Below, piece by piece: positions 6,687-14,913 of a stretch of DNA of 21,217 nucleotides (position 1 is the stretch's first letter; each line of letters opens with the position of its first letter). The stretch is taken from assembly GCA_900770025.1 (NCBI GenBank), contig CAAGIW010000082.1, forward strand, positions 1 to 21,217. The letters are read 5' to 3'. The notes beneath the pieces are model-generated. The model did no database searches. It saw only the letters and a program-made list of their open reading frames with translations, and was not told where the DNA came from. This DNA comes from an uncultured Prevotella sp. Its GTDB lineage: Bacteria > Bacteroidota > Bacteroidia > Bacteroidales > Bacteroidaceae. The position numbers and the translations under genes are program-made.

Positions 6687-6693
6687 TTAACTT

Positions 6694-7488
6694 TCATATT
6701 TTTTCAAATATGAGGTTACATCTGCACACTTCGACCACTTCCGTGCCAGATTCTTTGACAATCTTGACATTGAAGTCCTCCTCTGCCAAACGCTCCATGT
6801 ACAGGGTGAGAGGCTCTCCGGCATGACTTTCAGCAACATACGCCACATCCAATCGACTGATGCGGTGCTCCTGATAATAGGCAGGAGAAAACAGGTCGAG
6901 TATATGTTCGATGTACTTGATGGAATTGATATGCCCATTCACATCCACATCATGGTAATAGGTGTCGATGGTTCTCACCTTTTCACAGTTCTCCCCCATC
7001 TTCACCCTTCCCGCCTTGGCAATCGGACAATCATAACCGGTTTCTATCCAATCATTGATGGCACCATCGCGAATGGCAAGGATATCCTGCGGTTTTCGGT
7101 CATCCGTGTCTATCATTGCCCAGACGCTGCGCCCATAACCCAATGCTGTTCCCTGTTCGTCGGCAATGCGGAAATTGCGCTGGGTAAAGAACCTCATGGC
7201 ACCCTCCACCCATGTTTCCACGCTGAAGCGTTCATACTGTCGGGGCATCGCATACATCTCGATGGCCAACCTTGAAAGCACCCAGGTCTTGTGTATGGGA
7301 TTCAGATAATTCATGCCGAACCCGCGCTCTGTAGAGTGCATGTCGGCAGCATTCAGCAGATGATTGCCTAAATGCCCCATGAACAGATGATGCGTTAGGT
7401 CACAATGGAAGGGTTCTGCCAAAAAATTGTATTTCGCTATTTTGGGTATCATCACAGTATGTTCCGACATGGGTTGCTTCTTTATCAT
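6694..7488 (-). CDS. Acyl-[acyl-carrier-protein] thioesterase
   Basis: This enzyme releases free fatty acids from acyl-ACP. The 264-residue protein shows the double hot-dog layout of the bacterial relatives of plant FatA/FatB. The N-terminal half contains the segment around WVLSRLAIEMYAMPRQYE. The second hot-dog starts near residue 150 and carries the catalytic-type motif DVDVNGHINSIKY with D182, N184, H186 and N188. It begins 9 nt after the ilvN stop and so belongs to the ilvDBN transcript. ATG at 7470 (MSEHTV) is an equally plausible start, 6 codons in. Its place in a branched-chain amino acid operon suggests a role in branched-chain or short-chain acyl metabolism, since valine/isoleucine keto acids prime branched fatty acids; this link is inference. 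Confidence 0.88.
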   Translation of the reverse strand: MIKKQPMSEHTVMIPKIAKYNFLAEPFHCDLTHHLFMGHLGNHLLNAADMHSTERGFGMNYLNPIHKTWVLSRLAIEMYAMPRQYERFSVETWVEGAMRFFTQRNFRIADEQGTALGYGRSVWAMIDTDDRKPQDILAIRDGAINDWIETGYDCPIAKAGRVKMGENCEKVRTIDTYYHDVDVNGHINSIKYIEHILDLFSPAYYQEHRISRLDVAYVAESHAGEPLTLYMERLAEEDFNVKIVKESGTEVVEVCRCNLIFEKI

Positions 7489-7497
7489 CTTTACTTC

Positions 7498-8040
7498 TTA
7501 CCTATTGGCTTCACGTTCCTCTAAGAACTTGCTCACCTCTTCCTGCATACTTCGGGTCACAGCGATACGCCCCGACCGGGTGTATTGCAACACACACCCA
7601 AATGCGTTCAGCGCATAGTAGAGGTTCTGAATATCCTCGGTCACTCCATGTTTCATCACAATCACATAGATGGGATTCACCTCTGTGATGGTGGCCTCTT
7701 TCTTTCTAATGGTGCGCGAAATTTCAGGATTCTCCATCACCACCTGTGTGGAAAGCTTATAGAGCCCCGTTTCACGTATAAACAGTTCCTCGTCAGTATA
7801 GTAAGTGGCCTTGATGACATCTATCTTCTTTTCTATCTGACGTGTAATCTTGATAATCTGATCTTCGTTGCTCCAAGCCGTAATGGTGTATTTATGCACG
7901 CCTGCAATGCTCGATGCCGACACATTCAGGCTCTCGATATTCACTTGCCTACGTGTAAACACGGCGGTAATCTGATTCAATATACCCGCTATATTCTCGG
8001 AGTACACCAACAAGGTATATAGTTTCTTCTCTTCTTTCAT
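7498..8040 (-). CDS. ilvN: Acetolactate synthase, small regulatory subunit
   Basis: The small subunit of acetohydroxyacid synthase binds valine and activates and feedback-inhibits the catalytic subunit. The 180-residue product opens with an ACT domain (about residues 7-80), visible as YTLLVYSENIAGILNQI, then RRQVNIESLNVS and the HKYTITAW strand. The C-terminal ALSsC domain follows with AFGCVLQYTRSGRIAVTR near the end. Length agrees with long-form IlvN/IlvH proteins (about 160-185 residues). It sits 27 nt after ilvB and 9 nt before the thioesterase gene, so it is cotranscribed with both. Confidence 0.94.
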   Translation of the reverse strand: MKEEKKLYTLLVYSENIAGILNQITAVFTRRQVNIESLNVSASSIAGVHKYTITAWSNEDQIIKITRQIEKKIDVIKATYYTDEELFIRETGLYKLSTQVVMENPEISRTIRKKEATITEVNPIYVIVMKHGVTEDIQNLYYALNAFGCVLQYTRSGRIAVTRSMQEEVSKFLEEREANR

Positions 8041-8067
8041 CTTTAACTCAGCATTGGTTTTAAGATA

Positions 8068-9798
8068 TTATGACTGTGCTATTTCCAGCATCATCTCATC
8101 CACACTCTTACCCGGTGGTGTCATCGGCATCACGTCATCGTCTTCCTTGATGGCACATTCCAGGATATACGGCCCTTCCGTGTGAATCATCCTCTCGACT
8201 GCAGATGCCAAATCTTTCCTGTCGGCCACCACCGAATAGCCAATTCCGTATGCCTGAGCTATCAGCTCATAATGGGGATTGAGCATCTTGGTGAACGACT
8301 TGCGATGATTGAAGAACATATCTTGCCACTGGCGCACATTGCCCAGATAATTATTATTGAGAACAATCATCTTGACAGGAGCCTGCTGCTCCATGATGGT
8401 GCCCAGTTCCTGAATACTCATCTGGAATCCACCATCTCCACAAAACATGCAAACCATTCTGTCGGGTGCACCGAAAGTGGCACCGATGGCTGCTGGCAGG
8501 GAAAAACCCATGGTGCCCAAACCACCACTGGTAACAATAGACCTGTTTTTCCTGTATTTGAAGTAGCGGCTGGCAAACATCTGGTTTTGGCCAACGTCTG
8601 TCACGAGCACTGCCTCTCCCTTGGTGGCTTCTGCCACAGCATTCACCACCTCACCCATGAGCAGAGGTCCTTGGGTGGGATGGATGGCATGTTCAATCAC
8701 CACCGTTCTCTCCTTATCTTCATATTCCTTGAAACTGTCACGCCACTCACGATGATTGTTTTTCTCCAACAAACGGGTGATGGCAGGCAACGACTCCTTG
8801 CAATTGGCCACCACTGCCACATCGGCCTTGATACATTTGTCAATCTCCGAACGGTCAATGTCTAAATGTATCACCTTGGCCTGCTTGGCATAGGTGGAAG
8901 GAAGCCCTGTCACACGGTCACTGAACCTCATGCCAATGGCTATAAGCACATCGCACTCCTGTTCCTTGATATTGGGTCCTAAATTGCCGTGCATGCCAAG
9001 CATTCCCATGTTGAGCGGATGATCGGAACTCAGGGCAGACAATCCCAACAGGGTTCTTGCGGCAGGAATATCGGCTTTCTCCAAGAAGTCAACCAACTCC
9101 TGCTGTGCATTGCCCAATTCCACTCCCTGCCCTACCAGAGCCAACGGTCTTTTCGCCTCATTGATGATGTGGGCGGCAGTGGCAACAGCTAACGGGTCGA
9201 GTTTCGGGAAAGGCACATAACTCCTTACAAAATCCACGGTTGTTGACTTCCACTCCGTGGTGTGCGTCTGTGCATTCTTGGGGAAGTCAATCACCACAGG
9301 ACCAGGTCTTCCCGATTTGGCAATATAAAACGCCTTGCTAATGGCCCATGCTACATCTTCCGGTCTTCTTATCTGATAACTCCATTTCGAGATAGGTTGC
9401 GCCACACCTACCAAATCCACCTCCTGAAAGGCATCCGTGCCCAACACTTGTGTGCCCACTTGTCCTGCTATGACAACAATGGGCGTAGAATCCATCATGG
9501 CATCAGCCACACCGGTAAGTGTATTGGTAGCACCAGGACCACTGGTCACCAAGCATACTCCCACCTTTCCACTCACGCGGGCATAACCCTGTGCGGCATG
9601 TGCTGCCGCCTGCTCATGTCTCACCAGGATATGGTTGAATGTCTTGTTCTCTCCACGTGTGTAATCATACAAAGCATCAAACACCGGCATAATCGAACCT
9701 CCGGGATAGCCAAAGATGGTGTCCACCCCTTCATCCTTCAATGCAAGCATCAGTGCTTCGGCACCTGTAACAGTCTTATTTTCCATTCTTTCAAACAT
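8068..9798 (-). CDS. ilvB: Acetolactate synthase, large catalytic subunit
   Basis: This thiamine-diphosphate enzyme condenses two pyruvates to acetolactate, or pyruvate with 2-oxobutyrate to acetohydroxybutyrate. The 576-residue protein has the N-terminal pyrimidine-binding domain with IFGYPGGSIMPVFD and the catalytic glutamate E62 in RHEQAAAH. The central FAD/TPP-fold domain follows, and then the diphosphate-binding motif GDGG (454-457) through NNN at 481-483. The TSGGLGTMG and AIKEDDDVMPM segments are typical of biosynthetic acetohydroxyacid synthases and not of catabolic AlsS. The start is 2 nt after the ilvD stop. ATG 9786 (MENKTVTGAEA) is an alternative start four codons in. It pairs with ilvN immediately downstream. 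Confidence 0.96.
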   Translation of the reverse strand: MFERMENKTVTGAEALMLALKDEGVDTIFGYPGGSIMPVFDALYDYTRGENKTFNHILVRHEQAAAHAAQGYARVSGKVGVCLVTSGPGATNTLTGVADAMMDSTPIVVIAGQVGTQVLGTDAFQEVDLVGVAQPISKWSYQIRRPEDVAWAISKAFYIAKSGRPGPVVIDFPKNAQTHTTEWKSTTVDFVRSYVPFPKLDPLAVATAAHIINEAKRPLALVGQGVELGNAQQELVDFLEKADIPAARTLLGLSALSSDHPLNMGMLGMHGNLGPNIKEQECDVLIAIGMRFSDRVTGLPSTYAKQAKVIHLDIDRSEIDKCIKADVAVVANCKESLPAITRLLEKNNHREWRDSFKEYEDKERTVVIEHAIHPTQGPLLMGEVVNAVAEATKGEAVLVTDVGQNQMFASRYFKYRKNRSIVTSGGLGTMGFSLPAAIGATFGAPDRMVCMFCGDGGFQMSIQELGTIMEQQAPVKMIVLNNNYLGNVRQWQDMFFNHRKSFTKMLNPHYELIAQAYGIGYSVVADRKDLASAVERMIHTEGPYILECAIKEDDDVMPMTPPGKSVDEMMLEIAQS

Positions 9799-9800
9799 TC

Positions 9801-11603
9801 TTATTCTATCATTCTCACACCGCCCTTATCGGCACTTGCCACACTTTGCGCATAGGCTTTCAAGGCCTTGCTGACAATGCGATTTCTCTGCAATGGTTGC
9901 ATGGGTCTGTTAGACAATTCCTCATCCGACAATTTCACGTTGATTGTCCTGTTGGGTATATCTATTTCAATCATGTCACCATCCTTAATTTTTCCGATAT
10001 TTCCGCCAGAGGCTGCTTCGGGAGAAATATGGCCGATACTCAAACCACTGGTTCCTCCAGAGAATCGTCCGTCGGTAATCAGTGCGCACTCCTTGCCAAG
10101 ATGACGACTCTTGATGTAAGAGGTGGGATAAAGCATTTCCTGCATACCTGGTCCTCCTTTAGGTCCTTCATAGGTAATAACTACACAATCACCGCTTTGC
10201 ACCTTTCCGCTCAATATTCCCTCACAGGCATCTTCCTGTGATTGAAATACCTTGGCAGGGCCGCAAAACTTCCATATACTTTCATCCACACCGGCAGTCT
10301 TCACCACACAGCCATCCTGTGCGATGTTGCCAAACAGCACTGCCAATCCTCCGTCTTTCGTGTAGGCATGTTGCAAATCGCGGATGCACCCTTCGGCACG
10401 GTCGGTGTCCAATGTTCCCCATGTAGCACTCTGCGATCCCATCTTGGTAGAGAATCTGCCTCCGGGTGCACTTTGGTAGATACGTTCGGCTTCCTTGTCA
10501 ATGGTTGCACCTGTAATGTCATATTTCTTCATCTGTTCTTCCAGTGTGCAGCCATCCACACGGATAGCACTACCATCTATCAAGCCACCCTTGTTCAGTT
10601 CGTTGAGGATGCCAAGAATACCACCAGCTCTGTTACATTCCTGTACACTGTATTTCTGGGTATTGGGAGCCAATTTGCACAAACAGGGCACCTTACGGCT
10701 CAACGCGTCGATATCCTGCATTTTGAAATCCACTCCTGCTTCCTGTGCCACTGCAAGCAGATGGAGAATTGTATTGGTACTGCCACCCATGGCAATGTCC
10801 AAGGTCATGGCATTGAGGAATGCCTTTCTGGTGGCAATACTCTTGGGAAGTACGCTCTCATCTCCATCGTTATAGTAAGCCAAAGCGTTCTTCACCACCT
10901 GTCTTGCCGCCTGCTTGAACAATTCCACACGGTTGGTATGCGTGGCAAGTATGGTGCCATTGCCTGGCAATGACAAGCCAATAGCCTCTGTCAGCGAATT
11001 CATGGAATTGGCGGTAAACATACCGGAACAACTACCGCAACCCGGGCACGAACACTGTTCTATCTGCGCCATTTCCTCATCGCTCACGCTCTCATCGGCG
11101 CCCTTGATCATGGCGGTTATCAAATCTGCATTTTCCCCTTTCCATTTACCCGCCTCCATCGGACCTCCCGAGCAAAACACGGTGGGGATGTTCAGTCGCA
11201 TCGATGCCATCAGCATACCTGGTGTCACCTTGTCACAGTTGGAGATGCAAATCATGGCATCTGCCTTGTGCGCATTCACCATATACTCCACCGAATCAGC
11301 GATAATGTCTCTCGAAGGCAAAGAATAGAGCATACCGTCATGCCCCATAGCAATACCGTCATCAATGGCGATGGTATTGAACTCTGCGGCATAGCATCCC
11401 ATCGCTTCTATTTCCGCCTTGACAATCTGCCCTATCTCATGCAGATGGGTATGCCCAGGCACAAACTGGGTGAACGAGTTTACGATGGCGATGATGGGTT
11501 TTCCAAACTGTTCCGGTTTCATTCCGGTTGCCACCCATAAAGCCCTGGCACCTGCCATTCTGCGGCCTTGGGTGCACACTGCACTTCTCAGTTGATGTTT
11601 CAT
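9801..11603 (-). CDS. ilvD: Dihydroxy-acid dehydratase
   Basis: IlvD dehydrates dihydroxyisovalerate and dihydroxymethylvalerate to the keto acids of valine and isoleucine, using an Fe-S cluster. With the start at 11603 (MKHQLRSAVCTQGRRMAGARAL) it has 600 residues. Visible are NSFTQFVPGH (43-51), DDGIAMGHDGM (81-91), SNCDK with C123, and CSCPGCGSCSG with C186, C189 and C192. The FVPGH segment has no cysteine, as in the E. coli-type enzyme, whereas [2Fe-2S] IlvD proteins carry one there, so an oxygen-sensitive [4Fe-4S] type is likely and fits an anaerobe. ATG 11612 adds three residues (MQD). It is the first gene of the operon, with ilvB starting 2 nt after its stop. Confidence 0.95.
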   Translation of the reverse strand: MKHQLRSAVCTQGRRMAGARALWVATGMKPEQFGKPIIAIVNSFTQFVPGHTHLHEIGQIVKAEIEAMGCYAAEFNTIAIDDGIAMGHDGMLYSLPSRDIIADSVEYMVNAHKADAMICISNCDKVTPGMLMASMRLNIPTVFCSGGPMEAGKWKGENADLITAMIKGADESVSDEEMAQIEQCSCPGCGSCSGMFTANSMNSLTEAIGLSLPGNGTILATHTNRVELFKQAARQVVKNALAYYNDGDESVLPKSIATRKAFLNAMTLDIAMGGSTNTILHLLAVAQEAGVDFKMQDIDALSRKVPCLCKLAPNTQKYSVQECNRAGGILGILNELNKGGLIDGSAIRVDGCTLEEQMKKYDITGATIDKEAERIYQSAPGGRFSTKMGSQSATWGTLDTDRAEGCIRDLQHAYTKDGGLAVLFGNIAQDGCVVKTAGVDESIWKFCGPAKVFQSQEDACEGILSGKVQSGDCVVITYEGPKGGPGMQEMLYPTSYIKSRHLGKECALITDGRFSGGTSGLSIGHISPEAASGGNIGKIKDGDMIEIDIPNRTINVKLSDEELSNRPMQPLQRNRIVSKALKAYAQSVASADKGGVRMIE

Positions 11604-11642
11604 ATCTTGCAATTCTTTGTTTGTCTTGTTTACAAAAACGAA

Positions 11643-11684
11643 GCAAAGGTAGTGATATTATTTTAAATACATCACTATCTTTGC
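11643..11684. promoter_or_regulatory. ilvD promoter inside a large inverted repeat
   Basis: GCAAAGGTAGTGAT (11643-11656) and ATCACTATCTTTGC (11671-11684) pair at 13 of 14 positions across a 14-nt AT-rich spacer. Read on the minus strand, the near arm contains TACCTTTG (11644-11651), a perfect -7 box placed about 40 nt before ilvD. The far arm contains TATCTTTG on the plus strand, pointing the opposite way into the 3' end of pyk. The structure starts 40 nt after the pyk stop and is followed on the minus strand by TTCGTTTTT, so it could also terminate pyk. No clear -33 TTTG is present. Operator, terminator or both remain possible. Confidence 0.6.
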
Positions 11685-11723
11685 TCGATTTCTTACAAAT
11701 TATAAGCAATTTACATCCTTATA

Positions 11724-13136
11724 TTACTTTTCGGCATATTTTTTTGCTTCCAGTATTTCAAGAAACGTGGTTCCGCCACCCTGCCCCATGCTGGCACCTA
11801 AGTAAGCAATCTTGTCCTCTGGCTGCAGATAGCCTTTCTGTTTCAACATCCTGACGGCTGCAACCATGAGGAGTTTGCTGGTTATCTTGTCTTTCTGATA
11901 TACAGGTATCACTCCATAACTCAGGTTCAGCCACCTCTGCAACTTCTCTTGATAGCAAATGGCGAGCACTGGATTGGGACCTCTGAAGGCAGCAAGATTG
12001 CGCGCTGTCTGACCAGTGGAGCTGTCGGTGATAATGCCCTTCACCCCCATGCTCTCTGTTGCTTCAATGGCGCTACGGGACAGAAACTCGCTGACCGATG
12101 CATTGGGATTGAACGGCAGTTCTATGTCATTCTCGCGCATTTTGTCTTTCTCTGCCTGCTCCGCTATCTGTGCCATCGTGGTTACTGCCTGTACAGGATA
12201 TTTTCCGGTGGCAGTTTCTCCGCTCAGCATCAGTGCATCCGTGCGGTAGTAGATGGCATTGGCAATGTCGGTCACCTCGGCTCTGGTCGGCCTCGGGTTG
12301 TTGATCATGTTGTGTAGCATCTGCGTGGCCACAATCACCGGTTTATGTGCACACACACATTTTTTTATGATTCTGCGCTGGATGCCGGGAATACGTTCAA
12401 TAGGCACCTCAATGCCTAAGTCTCCACGTGCAATCATAATACCGTATGAAGCCTCGATGATTTCATCGATATTGTCCACGCCTTCCTGATTTTCTATCTT
12501 GGAGATGATCTTAATGTCGCTTCCATACTCATCCAGCACTTCCTGCACAGCCTTCACGTCACCAGCATTTCTCACAAACGAGTGAGCAATGAAATCAATG
12601 TCCTGCTCTATCGCCAGTTTGATATTGCGCCTGTCTTTTTCGGTCAATGCAGGCAGTTCTATGTGCACACCGGGAACATTCACGCTCTTCCGTGCCCCCA
12701 GCACTCCGTCGTTCTGTACCTGTGCAATCACAGCAGGGCCATTGATGCCTATCACCTTCATGGCTATCACACCATCATCAAACAGGATGCTGTTGCCCAC
12801 CTGAAGGTCTTGTGCCAAATTCTCATAACTCACGTTCAATATATCGTGTTCCGAATCCATCTCAGGCCTGCCGAAGATTTTCACCACATCTCCTGTCTTG
12901 TATTCAATGGGTTCCTTACAGGCGGTGGTTCTGATTTCCGGTCCTTTGGTATCTATCAGGATGGCAATGTGTCTCGACACCTTGCGGGTGTTGGCTATTA
13001 CCTCCTTGATTCCTTCAGGGGTGGCATGTGCTGTGTTTATTCTCACCACATTCATACCTGCATCAAACAGGCTTCTGATAAATTCCACATCACATCTTCT
13101 GTCACTGATGGACGCCACGATTTTGGTTTGTTTCAT
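11724..13136 (-). CDS. pyk: Pyruvate kinase
   Basis: Pyruvate kinase transfers phosphate from phosphoenolpyruvate to ADP, the last glycolytic step. The 470-residue product has the A domain barrel start with MNVVRINTAH (R32, N34), DTKGPEIRT (62-70), the B domain (about 72-158), and AHSFVRN. The catalytic IISKIENQEG (K213, E215), MIARGDLGIEV (D239), ATQMLHNM and PTRAEVTDIANA follow, then the C domain with TDSSTGQTARNLA. E67 in GPEIR is the residue associated with potassium-dependent enzymes. The usual serine of RxNxSH is alanine here (RINTAH, A36); from memory this is common in Bacteroidetes homologues. The gene has its own promoter motif and lies 120 nt upstream of ilvD on the same strand. Confidence 0.95.
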   Translation of the reverse strand: MKQTKIVASISDRRCDVEFIRSLFDAGMNVVRINTAHATPEGIKEVIANTRKVSRHIAILIDTKGPEIRTTACKEPIEYKTGDVVKIFGRPEMDSEHDILNVSYENLAQDLQVGNSILFDDGVIAMKVIGINGPAVIAQVQNDGVLGARKSVNVPGVHIELPALTEKDRRNIKLAIEQDIDFIAHSFVRNAGDVKAVQEVLDEYGSDIKIISKIENQEGVDNIDEIIEASYGIMIARGDLGIEVPIERIPGIQRRIIKKCVCAHKPVIVATQMLHNMINNPRPTRAEVTDIANAIYYRTDALMLSGETATGKYPVQAVTTMAQIAEQAEKDKMRENDIELPFNPNASVSEFLSRSAIEATESMGVKGIITDSSTGQTARNLAAFRGPNPVLAICYQEKLQRWLNLSYGVIPVYQKDKITSKLLMVAAVRMLKQKGYLQPEDKIAYLGASMGQGGGTTFLEILEAKKYAEK

Positions 13137-13170
13137 GCTATTTTGCTTTTGTGTTGACTTGTTTTGTCTG

Positions 13171-13178
13171 CAAAATTA
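13171..13178 (-). promoter_or_regulatory. Candidate pyk promoter (-7 box)
   Basis: TAATTTTG on the minus strand fits TAnnTTTG and lies 35 nt upstream of the pyk start codon, a normal leader length. The -33 region contains only a poor match (TTTC at 13193-13196, too close). Confidence 0.5.
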
Positions 13179-13248
13179 CAAAAAATAATGCGGAAACCAC
13201 GATGACTGCACAAAATATTGTACTTGACAGCCATAGGAGTAGGTACCC

Positions 13249-14913
13249 TTATTTCTTGGTCACCCTAAACCAATCAACATTGGCAAATCCCTTGACGGCC
13301 TTGCCTGCCGGCTGGGCAGCCACCAAACCTATCTTGGCTCCAATCCATTTACCTTCACGCATCTTAAACATCTGTCCCACAGAAGTATATTTCTTTCCAT
13401 TCATGCTATAAGAGAAGGTCATTTCTCCGCCTTTCTTCACCTGCAATCTCAAGTAAACATCACAGTATATGGCCGGTTCGTAATTATACTTGTCGGCATC
13501 AGTGGCCTTGAGAGTGGCCAGCACCTGCACTTCTTCTTTTTTGTTCTTGTCAGCTCCCTTGCAGGTGCGTTGCTGCAGCTGGAACTCGTCACCCACTCTG
13601 CACACCACCAACGCAGAGTAATCCAATCCCATCATAATGAGACCGCCCATCTGCTGTTCTCCCTTGGCTGCCACAGTAAGGTGCGTTGTGGCCACAAACT
13701 CATCAGCGGGTGTTTTCTGCAACAGCATGTTGGGCACATTGAACAGGTTGTTGTCTCCCTCTGCCACCTTATGGTTGTACAGCTTCATATAACCATAAGC
13801 TGTTGGCTGGCCGAAGGTATGGTCGTAGTTGGCTTGCCACTGCCACTGCAATCCCAATTTTGTCTGATTAAACTCATCACTTTCCACTGGATTCTCCACC
13901 ACTGTTTTTCCAGAAGTCTTGGGTTTATTATAGGTAATATAGGGTTCTCCGCAATATCCCTTGGCAGGCACCTTGCCCATCACAGGCCATCCGTCTTTCC
14001 ATGTCACAGGCTGCAGATGCACCACGCGCCCGTAGCAACCCTTTTTCTGGAAGTGCATAAACCAGTCTTCACCCTCTTGAGTGCGTATCCATCCGCCCTG
14101 ATGGGGCCCGTTGACCTCTGTACTTCCCTGTGCCAACACGATCTTATGCTCGTAAGGACCATACACATTCTTGGAACGCATTGCCAACTGCCATCCGGTA
14201 GGTACACCGCCTGCAGGACACATTATCCAATACCATCCATCGTGTTTATAGAATTTCGGACCCTCCGCCGTGCGATGTTCGTTGTTTCCGTCAAACACGA
14301 TCACAGGGTCGCTGATAGCTTTAGTACCGTCAGGAGTCAGTTCTCTCACGCTGAGCACACTCTTATAGCCGGCCCTACTGCCTGCCCATCCGTTCACAAG
14401 ATAGCAGCGACCGTCATCATCCCACAGAGGAGAGGTGTCTATCATTCCTTTTCCCTCGATCACCTTCACCGGCTTTTCCCATTTGCCAGCGGGATCCTTG
14501 GTCTTCACCATAAACACGCCATAATCAGGATCGCCCCAATAAATGTAGTATTCTCCATGATGGTATCTGATACACGGAGCCCACACACCTTTTCCATGAG
14601 CTGGCTTATCGAACACCTCTTTGGGTTCAAGCTCTGTAATGGCATACGACACTATTTTCCAGTTCACTAAATCGGTAGAATGAAGAACGGGAAGTCCCGG
14701 AATGCAGTTGAACGAACTGGCCGTCATATAATAGTCTTTTCCAGATGCGCCCACACAAATGTCGGGATCGCTGTAATCTGCATTGATTACCGGATTGGTG
14801 TATGTACCATCTCCATTGTCGGGGCACCACACCTGCGAGCGGTATTGTGCCACAGAAGTTACGGGCATCATAGCCATTGCAAAGCAAGCCCACATCAAAA
14901 TGTTCTTTTTCAT
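13249..14913 (-). CDS. Secreted glycoside hydrolase family 43
   Basis: The 554-residue protein carries a Sec signal peptide (MKKNILMWACFAMAMMPVTSVA, probable cut before Q23), so it acts in the periplasm or outside. The five-bladed propeller of GH43 shows the three catalytic acids in expected contexts: base D49 in DYSDPD, modulator D159 in MIDTSPLWDDDG, and acid E217 in RTAEGPKFY. A C-terminal beta-sandwich of the GH43_C2 type begins near residue 343 (VESDEFNQTKLGLQWQW). This two-domain form is typical of beta-xylosidases and alpha-L-arabinofuranosidases acting on hemicellulose; the precise sugar cannot be read from sequence. The start codon overlaps the stop of the upstream ATP-grasp-like gene (ATGA). 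No SusC/SusD pair or other polysaccharide-utilisation genes are nearby. Confidence 0.9.
   Translation of the reverse strand: MKKNILMWACFAMAMMPVTSVAQYRSQVWCPDNGDGTYTNPVINADYSDPDICVGASGKDYYMTASSFNCIPGLPVLHSTDLVNWKIVSYAITELEPKEVFDKPAHGKGVWAPCIRYHHGEYYIYWGDPDYGVFMVKTKDPAGKWEKPVKVIEGKGMIDTSPLWDDDGRCYLVNGWAGSRAGYKSVLSVRELTPDGTKAISDPVIVFDGNNEHRTAEGPKFYKHDGWYWIMCPAGGVPTGWQLAMRSKNVYGPYEHKIVLAQGSTEVNGPHQGGWIRTQEGEDWFMHFQKKGCYGRVVHLQPVTWKDGWPVMGKVPAKGYCGEPYITYNKPKTSGKTVVENPVESDEFNQTKLGLQWQWQANYDHTFGQPTAYGYMKLYNHKVAEGDNNLFNVPNMLLQKTPADEFVATTHLTVAAKGEQQMGGLIMMGLDYSALVVCRVGDEFQLQQRTCKGADKNKKEEVQVLATLKATDADKYNYEPAIYCDVYLRLQVKKGGEMTFSYSMNGKKYTSVGQMFKMREGKWIGAKIGLVAAQPAGKAVKGFANVDWFRVTKK

Noticed and set aside
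8182..8865. 227-codon plus-strand frame opposite ilvB
   Set aside because: Antisense shadow across the thiamine-diphosphate domain of ilvB; no motifs of its own.
11603..11640. Leader-peptide attenuator before ilvD
   Set aside because: Only about 35 nt lie between the predicted transcription start and the start codon, too short for a leader peptide and alternative hairpins.
11724..13136. Ser-to-Ala change in the pyruvate kinase RxNxSH motif as a sign of an altered enzyme
   Set aside because: All other catalytic residues are present, and from memory the NTAHA form is common in Bacteroidetes pyruvate kinases, so it is probably lineage-typical.
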